Shown: piece after piece, positions 51,198-61,323 of the stretch | Layout of the letters: each line of letters starts with the position of its first letter | How positions within the stretch are numbered: position 1 is the first letter of the stretch | Assembly: GCA_910587345.1 (NCBI GenBank) | Contig: CAJUKH010000030.1 | Span: forward strand, 62,001-126,000 | Direction of reading: 5' to 3' | DNA from: an uncultured Oscillospiraceae bacterium | GTDB lineage: Bacteria; Bacillota; Clostridia; Oscillospirales; Oscillospiraceae | DNA length: 64,000 nt | Notes under the pieces: generated by a model | Database searches by the model: none | Seen by the model: the letters and a program-made list of their open reading frames with translations, nothing else | Told to the model about the DNA's origin: nothing | Program-made: the position numbers and the translations under genes

Positions 51198-51330
51198 AAG
51201 AAGCGGCGTGCTGAGGGGACCAAGGCCGGAGCGAAGCGAAATTTTGGCGGGACAAAGCCCGGAAAAATTTTGCGAAGTCGAAGGCGTCAACCCCAGAAGC
51301 GGCCATACTGCTTCGCACCATGACAGCCCA
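51198..51330 (+). repeat. Structured intergenic element, copy 1 (candidate ncRNA or dispersed repeat)
   Basis: This part of the grpE-dnaK gap shares clear blocks with 56755-56886: CTGAGGGG then GCCGGAGCGAAGCGAAA, and TTTTGCGAAGTCG then CAACCCC and GAAGCG. The blocks can pair into nested stems: GCGAAATTTT with AAAATTTTGC, CGGG with CCCG at the tip, and GGGG with CCCC outside. The two copies differ at the stem tips while keeping pairing, which suggests a conserved fold. There is no open reading frame with a ribosome site in it. Confidence 0.55.
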
Positions 51331-51377
51331 TTTCATTCGTATAAAACAAATTTACCATATATTAGGAGGAACCAACT

Positions 51378-53228
<1,851 letters not shown>

Positions 53229-53244
53229 TCAGGGATGACCGGGC

Positions 53245-53265
53245 GGGGCGTACCCCTTGCGGGTA
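53245..53265 (+). repeat. 21-base sequence shared with the 39.9-kb intergenic stretch
   Basis: GGGGCGTACCCCTTGCGGGTA here matches 39901-39921 on the opposite strand at 20 of 21 bases. It forms a GGGG-CGTA-CCCC hairpin and is followed by CGGGT-AGTCAC-ACCCG, so the dnaK-dnaJ gap has two small hairpins in tandem. Confidence 0.5.
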
Positions 53266-53319
53266 GTCACACCCGTTTCTCCTGTCTTCCCATATCCCTC
53301 AAAAGAGGTGAACACATAA

Positions 53320-54462
53320 ATGCCAGAGCAAAAGCGAGATTTTTATGAGGTGCTGGGGGTCTCCCGGGGGGCTTCTGACGACGAGATCAAGAAGGCCTAC
53401 CGGAAGCTGGCCAAGCAGTATCACCCGGACCTGAATCCGGGAGATAAGACCGCCGAGGCCAAGTTCAAAGAGATCAACGAGGCATACGAAATTTTGACCG
53501 ACAAGGACAAGAGAAGCCGCTATGACCAGTTCGGCCACGCCGGGGTGGACCCCAACTTTGGGGCCGGCGGGGGCGGCTTCGGCGGGTTCAACATGGGGGA
53601 CATCGACCTGGGGGACCTGTTCGGCTCCTTCTTCGGCGGCGGCTTTGGCGGCGCCCAGCGGGCCAACCCCAACGCCCCCCGGCGGGGGGAGAACCTCCGC
53701 ACGGCGGTGACCATCTCCTTTGAGGAGGCGGCCTTCGGCTGTGAGAAGGAGATCACCGTCACCCGCTCGGAGCCCTGTCAGACCTGTCACGGAAACGGCT
53801 GCGCCCCGGGCACCACCGCCGAGGTCTGTCCCGACTGCCACGGCACCGGTTCCATCCGTATCCAGCGGGGGGGCGGGGCCTTCACCTTCGCCACCTCCGC
53901 CCCCTGTACCCGGTGTCAGGGCACGGGACGCATCATCCATACCCCCTGTCCCGACTGCCACGGAGAGGGTTCCGTCCGCAAACAGCGGAAGCTGACTGTC
54001 ACCATCCCTGCCGGCATCGACAACGGTCAGGCCATCTCCCTGCGGGGTCAGGGCGGGGCCGGGGTCAACGGCGGCCCTGCGGGGGACCTGCTCATCTCGG
54101 TCACCGTTCGGCCCAGCGACAAGTTCCGCCGGGAGGGCACGGCGGTCTACTACGACCAGCCGGTGTCCTTCGCCCAGGCGGCCTTGGGGGCCAAACTGAC
54201 CATCCCCACCATTGACGGCAATGTGGAATATACCATGCCAAGGGGCACCCAGCCGGGCACCACCTTCCGCCTGCGTGGGAAGGGCTTCCCCTCGGTCAAC
54301 GGCCGGGGCCGGGGCGACCAGTTCGTCACCGTCCGGGTGGAAGTGCCCACCTCCCTCACCCGGGAGCAGGAGGAGGCTTTGAACGCCTTTGCCGAGGCCA
54401 TGGGCGAGGAGGAAGCCGAGGGCGGAAAAGGTTTTTTTGACAAGAGACGGAAGAAGAAGTAA
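53320..54462 (+). CDS. dnaJ: Chaperone DnaJ
   Basis: Type I Hsp40 co-chaperone, 380 residues. The J domain has the HPD motif in KQYHPDLNPG, then a Gly/Phe-rich region (residues about 75-110), four zinc-finger CxxCxGxG repeats (CQTCHGNG, CPDCHGTG, CTRCQGTG, CPDCHGEG) and the C-terminal substrate-binding domains. It stimulates DnaK ATP hydrolysis and delivers clients. Last gene of the CIRCE operon, followed by a terminator. Confidence 0.97.
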   Translation: MPEQKRDFYEVLGVSRGASDDEIKKAYRKLAKQYHPDLNPGDKTAEAKFKEINEAYEILTDKDKRSRYDQFGHAGVDPNFGAGGGGFGGFNMGDIDLGDLFGSFFGGGFGGAQRANPNAPRRGENLRTAVTISFEEAAFGCEKEITVTRSEPCQTCHGNGCAPGTTAEVCPDCHGTGSIRIQRGGGAFTFATSAPCTRCQGTGRIIHTPCPDCHGEGSVRKQRKLTVTIPAGIDNGQAISLRGQGGAGVNGGPAGDLLISVTVRPSDKFRREGTAVYYDQPVSFAQAALGAKLTIPTIDGNVEYTMPRGTQPGTTFRLRGKGFPSVNGRGRGDQFVTVRVEVPTSLTREQEEALNAFAEAMGEEEAEGGKGFFDKRRKKK

Positions 54463-54497
54463 AATAGAGAGGCAGATTTTTCTGCCTCTCTATTTTT
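54462..54497 (+). terminator. Terminator of the hrcA-dnaJ operon
   Basis: AAATAGAGAGGCAGA / TCTGCCTCTCTATTT perfect 15-bp stem, T-run after it. Confidence 0.88.
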
Positions 54498-54516
54498 GCA
54501 TTTCGGAGGCTCTGCC

Positions 54517-56751
54517 ATGAGATATGTCACTCCATCCGCCCTCTTTGCCGTGGGCACCCTGGCCGCAGTGTTTTTCTTCTGGATGCGGTATATCTCCGCC
54601 GCCCAAAACAGCCCTGTGGAGCTGCAATGGGTCCGGGGAGAAGACGACGCCCCGCTTGCCTTTGCGGGCAGGTGCCACCCCATGGAGAAATCCGACCGGC
54701 TGCCGGTTTTGCTCATCACGGTGATTTATGCCCTCACCGCTTTCTTCCAGCTGGGGGATCTAACGGCCCCACAGGAGACCTATGACTTTTCCGCCGGCAG
54801 TACCGCCCTTATCCGTGTGGAGGGGGAGGCGGTCTATACCACCGGCTTTCGCTACTATTCCGGCCTGGGCACCGGCAGCTATAACATCGAGATCTCCGCC
54901 GATGGGGAGCACTGGTCCACCCTGTGGCAGCGGAAGGACGACTCGGAGGATACGAGCAAGGTCACCGGCTATTTCTTCGCCGATGCCGAGGGCTATCCCC
55001 CCAACTACGCCCTGACCCAGAAGTACAATCAGCTTTATAAGTGGATCGATGTGACGGTGGAAAACCCCCAGTATGTCCGCTATCTCCGCATCACGGGGAA
55101 GGCGGACAAGGAGGTGTTGGAGCTGTCCCGACTGTGCCTTCTGGGCCAGGACGGGCAGCCCGTCCGATTCAACTGGACCGGTACGGAGGCAGAGCGCTTC
55201 CCCCAACTTTTTCTGGTGGACGAAACGGTACCCGACAGATCCACCTGGCACAACTCCACCTACTTTGATGAGATCTACCACGCCCGCACCGCCAAGGAGC
55301 ATATCGACGGGGTCTATCCCTATGAGGTGACCCACCCGCCCCTGGGCAAACTGCTGATGGGTATCGGCATCCGGCTGTTTGGCATGACCCCCTTCGGCTG
55401 GCGCTTTACCGGGACCCTCTTTGGGGTGCTGATGCTGCCCATCCTCTATGTCTTTTTAAAGAACATGTTCGGCAAAACGGCGGTGGCCGCCTGCGGCACC
55501 ATCCTCTTTGCCACCGAGTTCATGCACCTGACCCAGACCCGTATCGCCACCATCGACACTTACGGGGTCTTTTTCATCCTTCTCATGTATTTCTTTATGT
55601 ACCGCTACCTGACCCTCCCCGCTGGGACCTCCTTCGCCAAAGGGACCCTGCCCCTTTTCCTGTCAGGGCTTTTCTGGGGGCTGGGGGCGGCCAGCAAGTG
55701 GACGGTGTTTTATGCCGGCATCGGCCTTGCCCTTCTTTACTTCATGGGCTTTTACCAGAAGCTGCGGGACTGGCCGGAGGATGGGGAGGTCAGCGCCGGC
55801 CCCTGGGCGGCCAGGACACTGCTCTTCTCGGTGCTGTGCTTTGTCCTTATCCCCTTCGCCATCTACACCGCCGCCTATATCCCCTACGCCCAGGCCCGGG
55901 AAGTCGAGCTGTTCGCCCACAGCGACACGAACGGCCTTGCCCTTCTCTTCCAAAATGTCTGGGGAAAATTCACCTTTGCCGGGGAAGGAAAATTTGAAGG
56001 GGCCTATATCCCCCAGGACAACCTGCTCAACATCATGGCAAACAACCAGTGGTATATGTTCAACTATCACAGCGGGGTCACCCAGGCCCACCCCTATGCC
56101 TCCCGGTGGTTCCACTGGCTGGTGAACGGCAGGCCCATTCTCTACTATATGGACAATGTATACGAAGGAGCTGTCCTGACCCAAACCACCCGCTTTGCCG
56201 CTTTCGCAAACCCCGTCACCTGTTGGGCTGGACTGGGGGCCATCCTCACCTGCATGGCCCGGTCCTTCCGCCGGACCTGGGCCAAGGTGGCCGCATTGCT
56301 GGTTCTGGGCGGAGCAGGGGTCCTCGCCCTTCTCAAAGTGGACCATTTTCTGGCGGAGAAGGCTTCCTTTACCAACCATCTCCTTCTTCTGGGCATCGGG
56401 GTGGCCCTCTATCTGCTTCTCACTGCTCTGGCCCTTCTGGGCGCCAATGGTCATGACGGCCGGGCCGCATTCCTCTCGGTGGGCTATTTGAGCCAGCTTC
56501 TGCCCTGGCTTCTCATCGGGCGGACCACCTTTGAATACCACTACTTCCCCTCTCTCCTCTTCCTCACCATGGCTCTGGCCTACCTGTTTAACGGCCTGAT
56601 GGAGTGGGACCGGGGGTGGCGGAAGCCGGTCTATGGGCTGACGGGGCTCAGCGTGGGCCTCTACGCTCTCTTCTACCCCGTCCTCATCGGACTTACCATC
56701 CCCGGCTGGTATCAACCGCTGGTCAAATGGCTGGAAAGCTGGCCGTTCTGA
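54517..56751 (+). CDS. PMT-family (GT39) lipid-linked glycosyltransferase with an inserted discoidin-like domain
   Basis: A 744-residue polytopic protein. The GT39/PMT block is clear: STYFDEIYHARTAKEHIDG with the catalytic DE, then THPPLGKLLMGIGIRLFG and TRIATIDTYGVFF. Such enzymes transfer sugars, classically mannose, from a polyprenyl phosphate to exported proteins. Between the second membrane helix (about residue 60) and the DE motif lies a roughly 150-residue beta-rich segment (TTGFRYYSGLGTGSYNIEIS; WIDVTVENPQYVRYLRITG) that resembles a galactose-binding/F5-8 type C domain. About a dozen membrane helices follow. Start ATG at 54517, with CGGAGG eight bases before. Confidence 0.85.
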   Translation: MRYVTPSALFAVGTLAAVFFFWMRYISAAQNSPVELQWVRGEDDAPLAFAGRCHPMEKSDRLPVLLITVIYALTAFFQLGDLTAPQETYDFSAGSTALIRVEGEAVYTTGFRYYSGLGTGSYNIEISADGEHWSTLWQRKDDSEDTSKVTGYFFADAEGYPPNYALTQKYNQLYKWIDVTVENPQYVRYLRITGKADKEVLELSRLCLLGQDGQPVRFNWTGTEAERFPQLFLVDETVPDRSTWHNSTYFDEIYHARTAKEHIDGVYPYEVTHPPLGKLLMGIGIRLFGMTPFGWRFTGTLFGVLMLPILYVFLKNMFGKTAVAACGTILFATEFMHLTQTRIATIDTYGVFFILLMYFFMYRYLTLPAGTSFAKGTLPLFLSGLFWGLGAASKWTVFYAGIGLALLYFMGFYQKLRDWPEDGEVSAGPWAARTLLFSVLCFVLIPFAIYTAAYIPYAQAREVELFAHSDTNGLALLFQNVWGKFTFAGEGKFEGAYIPQDNLLNIMANNQWYMFNYHSGVTQAHPYASRWFHWLVNGRPILYYMDNVYEGAVLTQTTRFAAFANPVTCWAGLGAILTCMARSFRRTWAKVAALLVLGGAGVLALLKVDHFLAEKASFTNHLLLLGIGVALYLLLTALALLGANGHDGRAAFLSVGYLSQLLPWLLIGRTTFEYHYFPSLLFLTMALAYLFNGLMEWDRGWRKPVYGLTGLSVGLYALFYPVLIGLTIPGWYQPLVKWLESWPF

Positions 56752-56754
56752 CCC

Positions 56755-56886
56755 GAAGAGCGGAGCAACGGTCCGCCGAGGGGCTAACGCCGGAGCGGAG
56801 CGAAAAGGCGGCGGCCGGTCAGCCGACCAGAGCCTTTTTGCGAAATCGGAGAAGTTAGCCCCGAAGCGCCCGGACCATTGCACAGC
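56755..56886 (+). repeat. Structured intergenic element, copy 2 (candidate ncRNA or dispersed repeat)
   Basis: Related to 51198-51330. Nested pairing is very good here: GCAACGGTCCG with CGGACCATTGC outside, GGGCTAAC with GTTAGCCC, GCGAAAAGGC with GCCTTTTTGC, and GGTC-AGCC-GACC at the tip. The conserved single-strand blocks GCCGGAGCGGAGCG and GAAATCGGAGAA lie between the stems. It fills almost the whole gap between the PMT-family gene and the PHP phosphatase gene. Confidence 0.6.
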
Positions 56887-56911
56887 TTGACCCCAAGGAG
56901 GTTGACCCCCC

Positions 56912-57715
56912 ATGTTCCTCGCCGATCAGCACACCCACTCCCGGTCCTCCCCTGACGGGTCGGCCTCTATTGGGGAGATGGCGGCCGCCGCCCGGGATGC
57001 CGGGCTTTCCGCCCTTTGTATCACGGACCACTGTGACCTGCTGGACTTTCGGGGGCGGCCGGACCTGTCCTTCTCCTGGGCGGGTATCGAGGCCGACTTG
57101 GCCGAAGCCCGCTCCGCCCTTCCCCACGTTCCCATTTTCATGGGGCTGGAACTGGGAGAACCATGGGAGGCCCCGGAGTTTGCCGCTGCCGTCACCGCCC
57201 ATCCGGAGCTGGACTTTGTGCTGGGTTCTGTCCACAACCTGCCCTCCGCTCTGGGCGGGCAGGACTTCTACTTCGTCAATTACCAAAGCGAGGCGGACTG
57301 CTATGCCGTGCTGGACCCCTACTTCGATTCCCTGACGGGCCTGGCCGCCATGGACTGTTACGACTCCCTGGCTCATATCATCTACCCCCTTCGCTATATG
57401 AACACCCGGGACGGCAACCACGCCGCTCTGGACCGGTACGAGGACCCACTGCGCCGAATCTTCGCCATTTTGGCAGATAAGGGCAAAGCCCTGGAGGTCA
57501 ACACCTGCCGGGGGACCACGGTAGAGGACTGGCGGTGGCTGCTGGGGCTTTATCGGGATTGCGGTGGGAAATATATCACCCTGGGCAGCGACGCCCACTG
57601 TCCGGAGGATGTGGGCAAGGGTCTTTGGGACGCCGCCCGGCTTTTGAAAGAGACCGGCTTTTCCAAGCTGACCCACTATGTGAAGCATCAGCCCCGGCTG
57701 ACCGAGTTATACTAA
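56912..57715 (+). CDS. PHP-domain phosphatase (HisJ-like)
   Basis: A 267-residue metal-dependent phosphoesterase of the PHP family. Metal ligands are in ADQHTHSRSSPDGS (residues about 4-17), ITDHCDL, GLELGEPW, GSVHNLP and the C-terminal ITLGSDAHCPEDVG. It is most similar in layout to histidinol-phosphatase HisJ, but no other histidine gene is present, so a different phosphate ester is quite possible. CAAGGAGG stands before the ATG and rpiB follows 20 bases later. Confidence 0.85.
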   Translation: MFLADQHTHSRSSPDGSASIGEMAAAARDAGLSALCITDHCDLLDFRGRPDLSFSWAGIEADLAEARSALPHVPIFMGLELGEPWEAPEFAAAVTAHPELDFVLGSVHNLPSALGGQDFYFVNYQSEADCYAVLDPYFDSLTGLAAMDCYDSLAHIIYPLRYMNTRDGNHAALDRYEDPLRRIFAILADKGKALEVNTCRGTTVEDWRWLLGLYRDCGGKYITLGSDAHCPEDVGKGLWDAARLLKETGFSKLTHYVKHQPRLTELY

Positions 57716-57735
57716 TACCAAGGAGGAAACACATT

Positions 57736-58170
57736 ATGATCGCACTGGGTTCTGACCACGGAGGCTATGCCCTCAAGCAGCACGTTATGGCTTATCTGAC
57801 CGAAAAGGGCATCCCTTACAGGGATTTCGGCTGTGATTCCACCGACTCCTGCGACTACCCCGACTTCGGCTCGGCCGCCGCCCGGGCGGTGGCCGATGGA
57901 ACATGCGAGAAGGGCATCGTCATCTGTACCACCGGCATCGGTATCTCCATCGCCGCCAACAAGGTGAAAGGGGTCCGCTGTGCCCTCTGCTCCGACCCCC
58001 TTTCCGCCGAGATGACCCGCCGGCATAACGACGCCAATATGCTGGCCATGGGGGCGGGCATGGTCGGCCCCAATCTGGCCCTGCGGATGGTGGAGGTTTT
58101 TCTTGCCACCGAATTTGAAGGGGGACGGCATCAGCGGCGGGTGGACAAGATCACCGCCTTGGAAGCGTAA
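57736..58170 (+). CDS. rpiB: Ribose-5-phosphate isomerase B
   Basis: RpiB interconverts ribose-5-phosphate and ribulose-5-phosphate. The 144 residues start MIALGSDHGGYALK, and contain the catalytic cysteine segment GIVICTTGIGISIAANKVKG and RRHNDANMLAMGAG. AAGGAGG lies before the ATG at 57736; the open frame from 57535 is an artefact of GC-rich sequence. It pairs with the PHP phosphatase gene upstream and ends at a strong terminator. Confidence 0.95.
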   Translation: MIALGSDHGGYALKQHVMAYLTEKGIPYRDFGCDSTDSCDYPDFGSAAARAVADGTCEKGIVICTTGIGISIAANKVKGVRCALCSDPLSAEMTRRHNDANMLAMGAGMVGPNLALRMVEVFLATEFEGGRHQRRVDKITALEA

Positions 58171-58181
58171 TGCCAGCAGAC

Positions 58182-58218
58182 AAAAAATTGCCGGAGGAAA
58201 TTCCTCCGGCAATTTTTT
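58182..58218. terminator. Bidirectional terminator
   Basis: AAAAAATTGCCGGAGGAA / TTCCTCCGGCAATTTTTT, 18-bp stem, between rpiB and the convergent Ig-like protein gene. Confidence 0.9.
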
Positions 58219-58223
58219 ATCTG

Positions 58224-59261
58224 TTATTCGTCCTTCCAGCTGCACCGGACAATACATTTCAAACTCTGCCCGTCCACGGTGGCGGTGATGGTACAGGTGC
58301 CCTTGCCCACGGCGGTAACGGTGCCGTCAGCGGCCACGGTGGCCACGGCGGCGTTGCTGGAGGTCCAGCTCACATTGGAGCTGGTGCCCGAAACCTTCAA
58401 CGGCCATTTGTCCCCGGCGAAGGCCAGGGTAAAGTCCTCCCGGCTCAGGGTCAGGCCGGAGGAGGATGTGCCGGAGTTTCCGCTTCCGGAGGGGGTGCTG
58501 GCAGGGGCTGAGGTGGCGGCAGAGCCTTCAAACCGGCAGCGGAAAATACAGCTCTTCTCCCCTGCGCCCGCCACGGTGGCGGTGATGGTGGCCGTACCGG
58601 GACCTACGGCGGTGACCACACCGTTCCAGGATACCGAAGCCACATTGGGGTTGCTGGACTTCCATGTCACATCCCCCCGTGCGTTGGCGGGAGTATATGT
58701 AATCCGCATATTATAGACCTCGCCCACATGGAAGAAGCTCAGATCCTCCGCGCTCAGGGCAAAGCCGGTGGGGGCCACGATATCCACCGAAGGGGTGGTC
58801 ACCTGGGGCTGGGCCGGCTGGGTGGGGACCGGGCTGGAAGTGACAGTGGCGCTCTCCTCCGGTGTGGGAGTGGGATCGACCTCGTCGGTGCCAGTGGGGG
58901 CCACACTCTGGGAAATGGTGGGGACCGGACTCTCTTCCTCTTTGGGCGGTTTACTCTTTCCCAGCAGAGAGCGAACGATGGAGGTGACGATACACACCGC
59001 CGCAATGATAAGGGCCAGAGAGATCAGGGTCCCCACAATGCTCCGCACGGAAAAGCCCTGTCCCCTGCCCCGGCCGCCGGAGCCACCGGCCAGCCGCTTG
59101 CCGCCGGAGCGGCGCGGCTCGTCGTCATACTCCTCCAGCTCGTCCCAGCCGCCGGTTCCGTCCTCATTACAGAAGGGGCAGTGTTTATAGGTGACGGAGT
59201 ACATCTCTCCGCAATAGGGACATTTCACCAGTTCATTTTTGGTTCCTCGGGTCCGTGCCAC
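58224..59261 (-). CDS. Zinc-ribbon, membrane-anchored protein with Ig-like (BIG2) domains
   Basis: A 345-residue protein in four parts: an N-terminal zinc ribbon (KCPYCGEMYSVTYKHCPFC, two CxxC pairs, residues about 14-31), a basic Gly/Arg-rich stretch, one membrane helix (about residues 73-100), a Pro/Thr/Ser-rich spacer, and two bacterial Ig-like group 2 domains (VTWKSSNPNVASVSWNGVV and VSWTSSNAAVATVAADGTV). The ribbon faces the cytosol and the Ig domains the outside. The role is unknown; surface anchoring or carbohydrate contact is likely for the outer part. Confidence 0.83.
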   Translation of the reverse strand: MARTRGTKNELVKCPYCGEMYSVTYKHCPFCNEDGTGGWDELEEYDDEPRRSGGKRLAGGSGGRGRGQGFSVRSIVGTLISLALIIAAVCIVTSIVRSLLGKSKPPKEEESPVPTISQSVAPTGTDEVDPTPTPEESATVTSSPVPTQPAQPQVTTPSVDIVAPTGFALSAEDLSFFHVGEVYNMRITYTPANARGDVTWKSSNPNVASVSWNGVVTAVGPGTATITATVAGAGEKSCIFRCRFEGSAATSAPASTPSGSGNSGTSSSGLTLSREDFTLAFAGDKWPLKVSGTSSNVSWTSSNAAVATVAADGTVTAVGKGTCTITATVDGQSLKCIVRCSWKDE

Positions 59262-59294
59262 GGGCCATCCCTCCGTTCCGGTTTTTTCCCTTTC

Positions 59295-59323
59295 ATTTTA
59301 CACGTTTTCTCCAAAGCCGTCAA
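59295..59323 (-). promoter_or_regulatory. Promoter of the zinc-ribbon/Ig-like protein gene
   Basis: Minus strand TTGACG, 17 bases, TAAAAT, about 35 bases before the ATG. Confidence 0.65.
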
Positions 59324-59373
59324 CGGGTCAGGGCCATCTGTCACCATTTTGTAATTCCCTTTTCACAAATTGT

Positions 59374-60114
59374 TCACGGATAGAAGCTTCGATAGACCTG
59401 CCCGTCGCACAGCTCCACATGGCGCTGTGCGGCCAGCTCCTCCACCGTCACGAAGAGGAACCCCTCTTCATGCAGTGCATCCACCACCGCCAGAGCCGCC
59501 TCCACCGAGGTGGAATAGATATCGTGAAGCAGTATGATGTCCCCGTCCTTTGCCCGGGAGACGATATGCCGGGTAATGCGTTCGGCATTTTTGTCGTCCC
59601 AGTCCTCCGGGTCGATGGACCAGAGGATGATGGCACTGCCCGCCCGGCGCTCCACCCCGGCGTCCACCATACCGTAGGGCGGGCGAAGAAGAAAGTTTTC
59701 CCGGCCCAGGATCTCCCCCAAAAGCTGCCGGCTTCTGTCCACCTGGGCGGAGAAATCGGCGGCGTTCAATGCGGTCAGACATTTGTGGTCATAGGTGTGG
59801 ATGCCGATCTGATGGCCCTCGGCCTCCATTCGCCGCACAATGTCCTCGTTGCCGGGAACCTGCTCCCCAATGAGGAAGAAGGTGGCGGGCACGCCCCGCT
59901 GGGCAAGGCCGTCCAGCAGAGGCCCCGTGGTGGACCGGCGGGGGCCGTCGTCAAAGGTGAGGGCAATGAATTTGGTCTCCTGCTCCTGCTCTACCTCCGC
60001 CGGGCCGTCTACAGGCAGGGCTACGGTCATGCGACGGTCCGTTTCCAGGGCCAGAAATGGGAGAAACAGGGCCAAAGCCAGAAAAAAGGCCCCATATTTT
60101 CCCTCTTTTCCCAT
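59374..60114 (-). CDS. NodB-type polysaccharide/peptidoglycan deacetylase
   Basis: A 246-residue exported enzyme with an N-terminal membrane helix (GAFFLALALFLPFLALE) and a CE4/NodB domain: motif 1 LTFDDGPRRST with the catalytic Asp and metal Asp, motif 2 GIHTYDHKCL (H-x3-H), motif 3 LRPPYGM, motif 4 WSIDPEDWDD and motif 5 ILLHDIY. It should deacetylate N-acetyl sugars in the wall, and thereby change lysozyme sensitivity. The ATG at 60114 is used; a GTG three codons earlier is the alternative. Confidence 0.92.
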   Translation of the reverse strand: MGKEGKYGAFFLALALFLPFLALETDRRMTVALPVDGPAEVEQEQETKFIALTFDDGPRRSTTGPLLDGLAQRGVPATFFLIGEQVPGNEDIVRRMEAEGHQIGIHTYDHKCLTALNAADFSAQVDRSRQLLGEILGRENFLLRPPYGMVDAGVERRAGSAIILWSIDPEDWDDKNAERITRHIVSRAKDGDIILLHDIYSTSVEAALAVVDALHEEGFLFVTVEELAAQRHVELCDGQVYRSFYP

Positions 60115-60203
60115 TTTCTTCACCCCGTTTCACACCGTGATATGGCAACATCCAGTATGCGCAGAAGACGGGTGCTTTTTTCTGCCAAAATTTTCTGCCC
60201 GTT

Positions 60204-61211
60204 TTAAAAGGAAAAGCGGTCATCTCTTTGAAAGGGGATTCGGCCGGGATTGCCCTCTGCCCGCAGGATGGGCCCTTCCGTCAGGGCATAGACCACCGAC
60301 CACACCGTATCCTTCCCTTCGGAGCGGTCATACTGGCAGAGAAAGCCCCTCTCCCCCACCAGCAGCGCCGTGGCCGCCCGGGCGGTCATGGTCTCTCCCT
60401 CCGCCGTCAGGGCCTTTGTCATGGTATCCCACCGCTCGGCCGAGCGCCAGTCGTCCACCCCCCGCCTCTGGAATGGAGCCATAGCGGGCAGAGAGAACCG
60501 GTTTACCGCCCCCACAAATGGCTTTGCCGGTCCGGGGCGGCCCACCGCCATGGTCTGGGGTGCCAATTCCACAAGGGCCATGTCCCCGGTTTTATCAGCC
60601 AGGACCAGGGTCTGGGCGGAGGCAATGGGCAATTTCTTCAGGGCGGCAAGGGCCTCCGCCACCTTTTCGCAGTGTTCCAGAACATACCGCACCAACATCC
60701 CGGCATTAAACCCGGGACGAACCGCCGTACCCGCCACCGCCGTCATGCCAACGGCAAGGCCCTTTTCGTTGACCCCGTCCTCCATCTCCACAAAGGCGGT
60801 GGTGTTGGCGGTAAAGGCGTGACCGCCGTCGGTGAAGCGGTAAATCACATTTTGATTATTCTGCGCCAAAGAAGCCCAAAAATCACTGTTTCTGCCCAAA
60901 AATACCCCTTTTTGATTGGATACCGCAAAGCAGGTACAGTGACTTTGGGGCACGAGGGCATACATGGAAAAAAGCACCGCCTCCAGTTCCTCCGCCGGAC
61001 AGTTCTGGCCCTTTGCCAGACCCTGTATCTCCTCCAGCATGGCGGGGAAATGCCGCTGGTAAATGCCCCGGCAGGCCCGGCCGAAGGTGATTTGGGGTTC
61101 TTCCAGGGAGTAGGGAACGTGGTCTAAAATCTGATAGCCCTTCTCCCTCAGTTCCCTTCCCCAGCGCATCCCTATCTCTCTGTGACTTCCATAAAATTCG
61201 CTGTGTTCCAT
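60204..61211 (-). CDS. C45-family (acyltransferase-like) Ntn hydrolase
   Basis: A 335-residue protein resembling the C45 autoprocessing acyl-CoA:6-aminopenicillanate acyltransferase family. The motif SHCTCFAVSN places the likely nucleophile at C92, where chain cleavage would expose the N-terminal cysteine, and GRNSDFWASL, VNEKGLAVGMTAV and SAQTLVLADKTGDMALVE are family blocks. Members act on amide bonds of small acyl compounds; the substrate is unknown and beta-lactam acylation should not be assumed. No signal peptide is seen. GGAAGGA precedes the ATG. Confidence 0.82.
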   Translation of the reverse strand: MEHSEFYGSHREIGMRWGRELREKGYQILDHVPYSLEEPQITFGRACRGIYQRHFPAMLEEIQGLAKGQNCPAEELEAVLFSMYALVPQSHCTCFAVSNQKGVFLGRNSDFWASLAQNNQNVIYRFTDGGHAFTANTTAFVEMEDGVNEKGLAVGMTAVAGTAVRPGFNAGMLVRYVLEHCEKVAEALAALKKLPIASAQTLVLADKTGDMALVELAPQTMAVGRPGPAKPFVGAVNRFSLPAMAPFQRRGVDDWRSAERWDTMTKALTAEGETMTARAATALLVGERGFLCQYDRSEGKDTVWSVVYALTEGPILRAEGNPGRIPFQRDDRFSF

Positions 61212-61280
61212 TGTGTCTCATTCCTTCCGATCATACTTGGCGGCCACCGTAAAAACAGCATAGGCCACAGCGAAAAAATC

Positions 61281-61323
61281 CGCAACCCCGATTTATTTTT
61301 TGAAAAAATAAATCGGGGTTGCG
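61281..61323. repeat. 43-bp near-perfect palindrome
   Basis: CGCAACCCCGATTTATTTTTT and its exact complement meet around a single G. It resembles a strong bidirectional terminator, but it lies between two divergently transcribed genes (61211 minus and 61514 plus), where no transcript should need to end. Confidence 0.8.
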
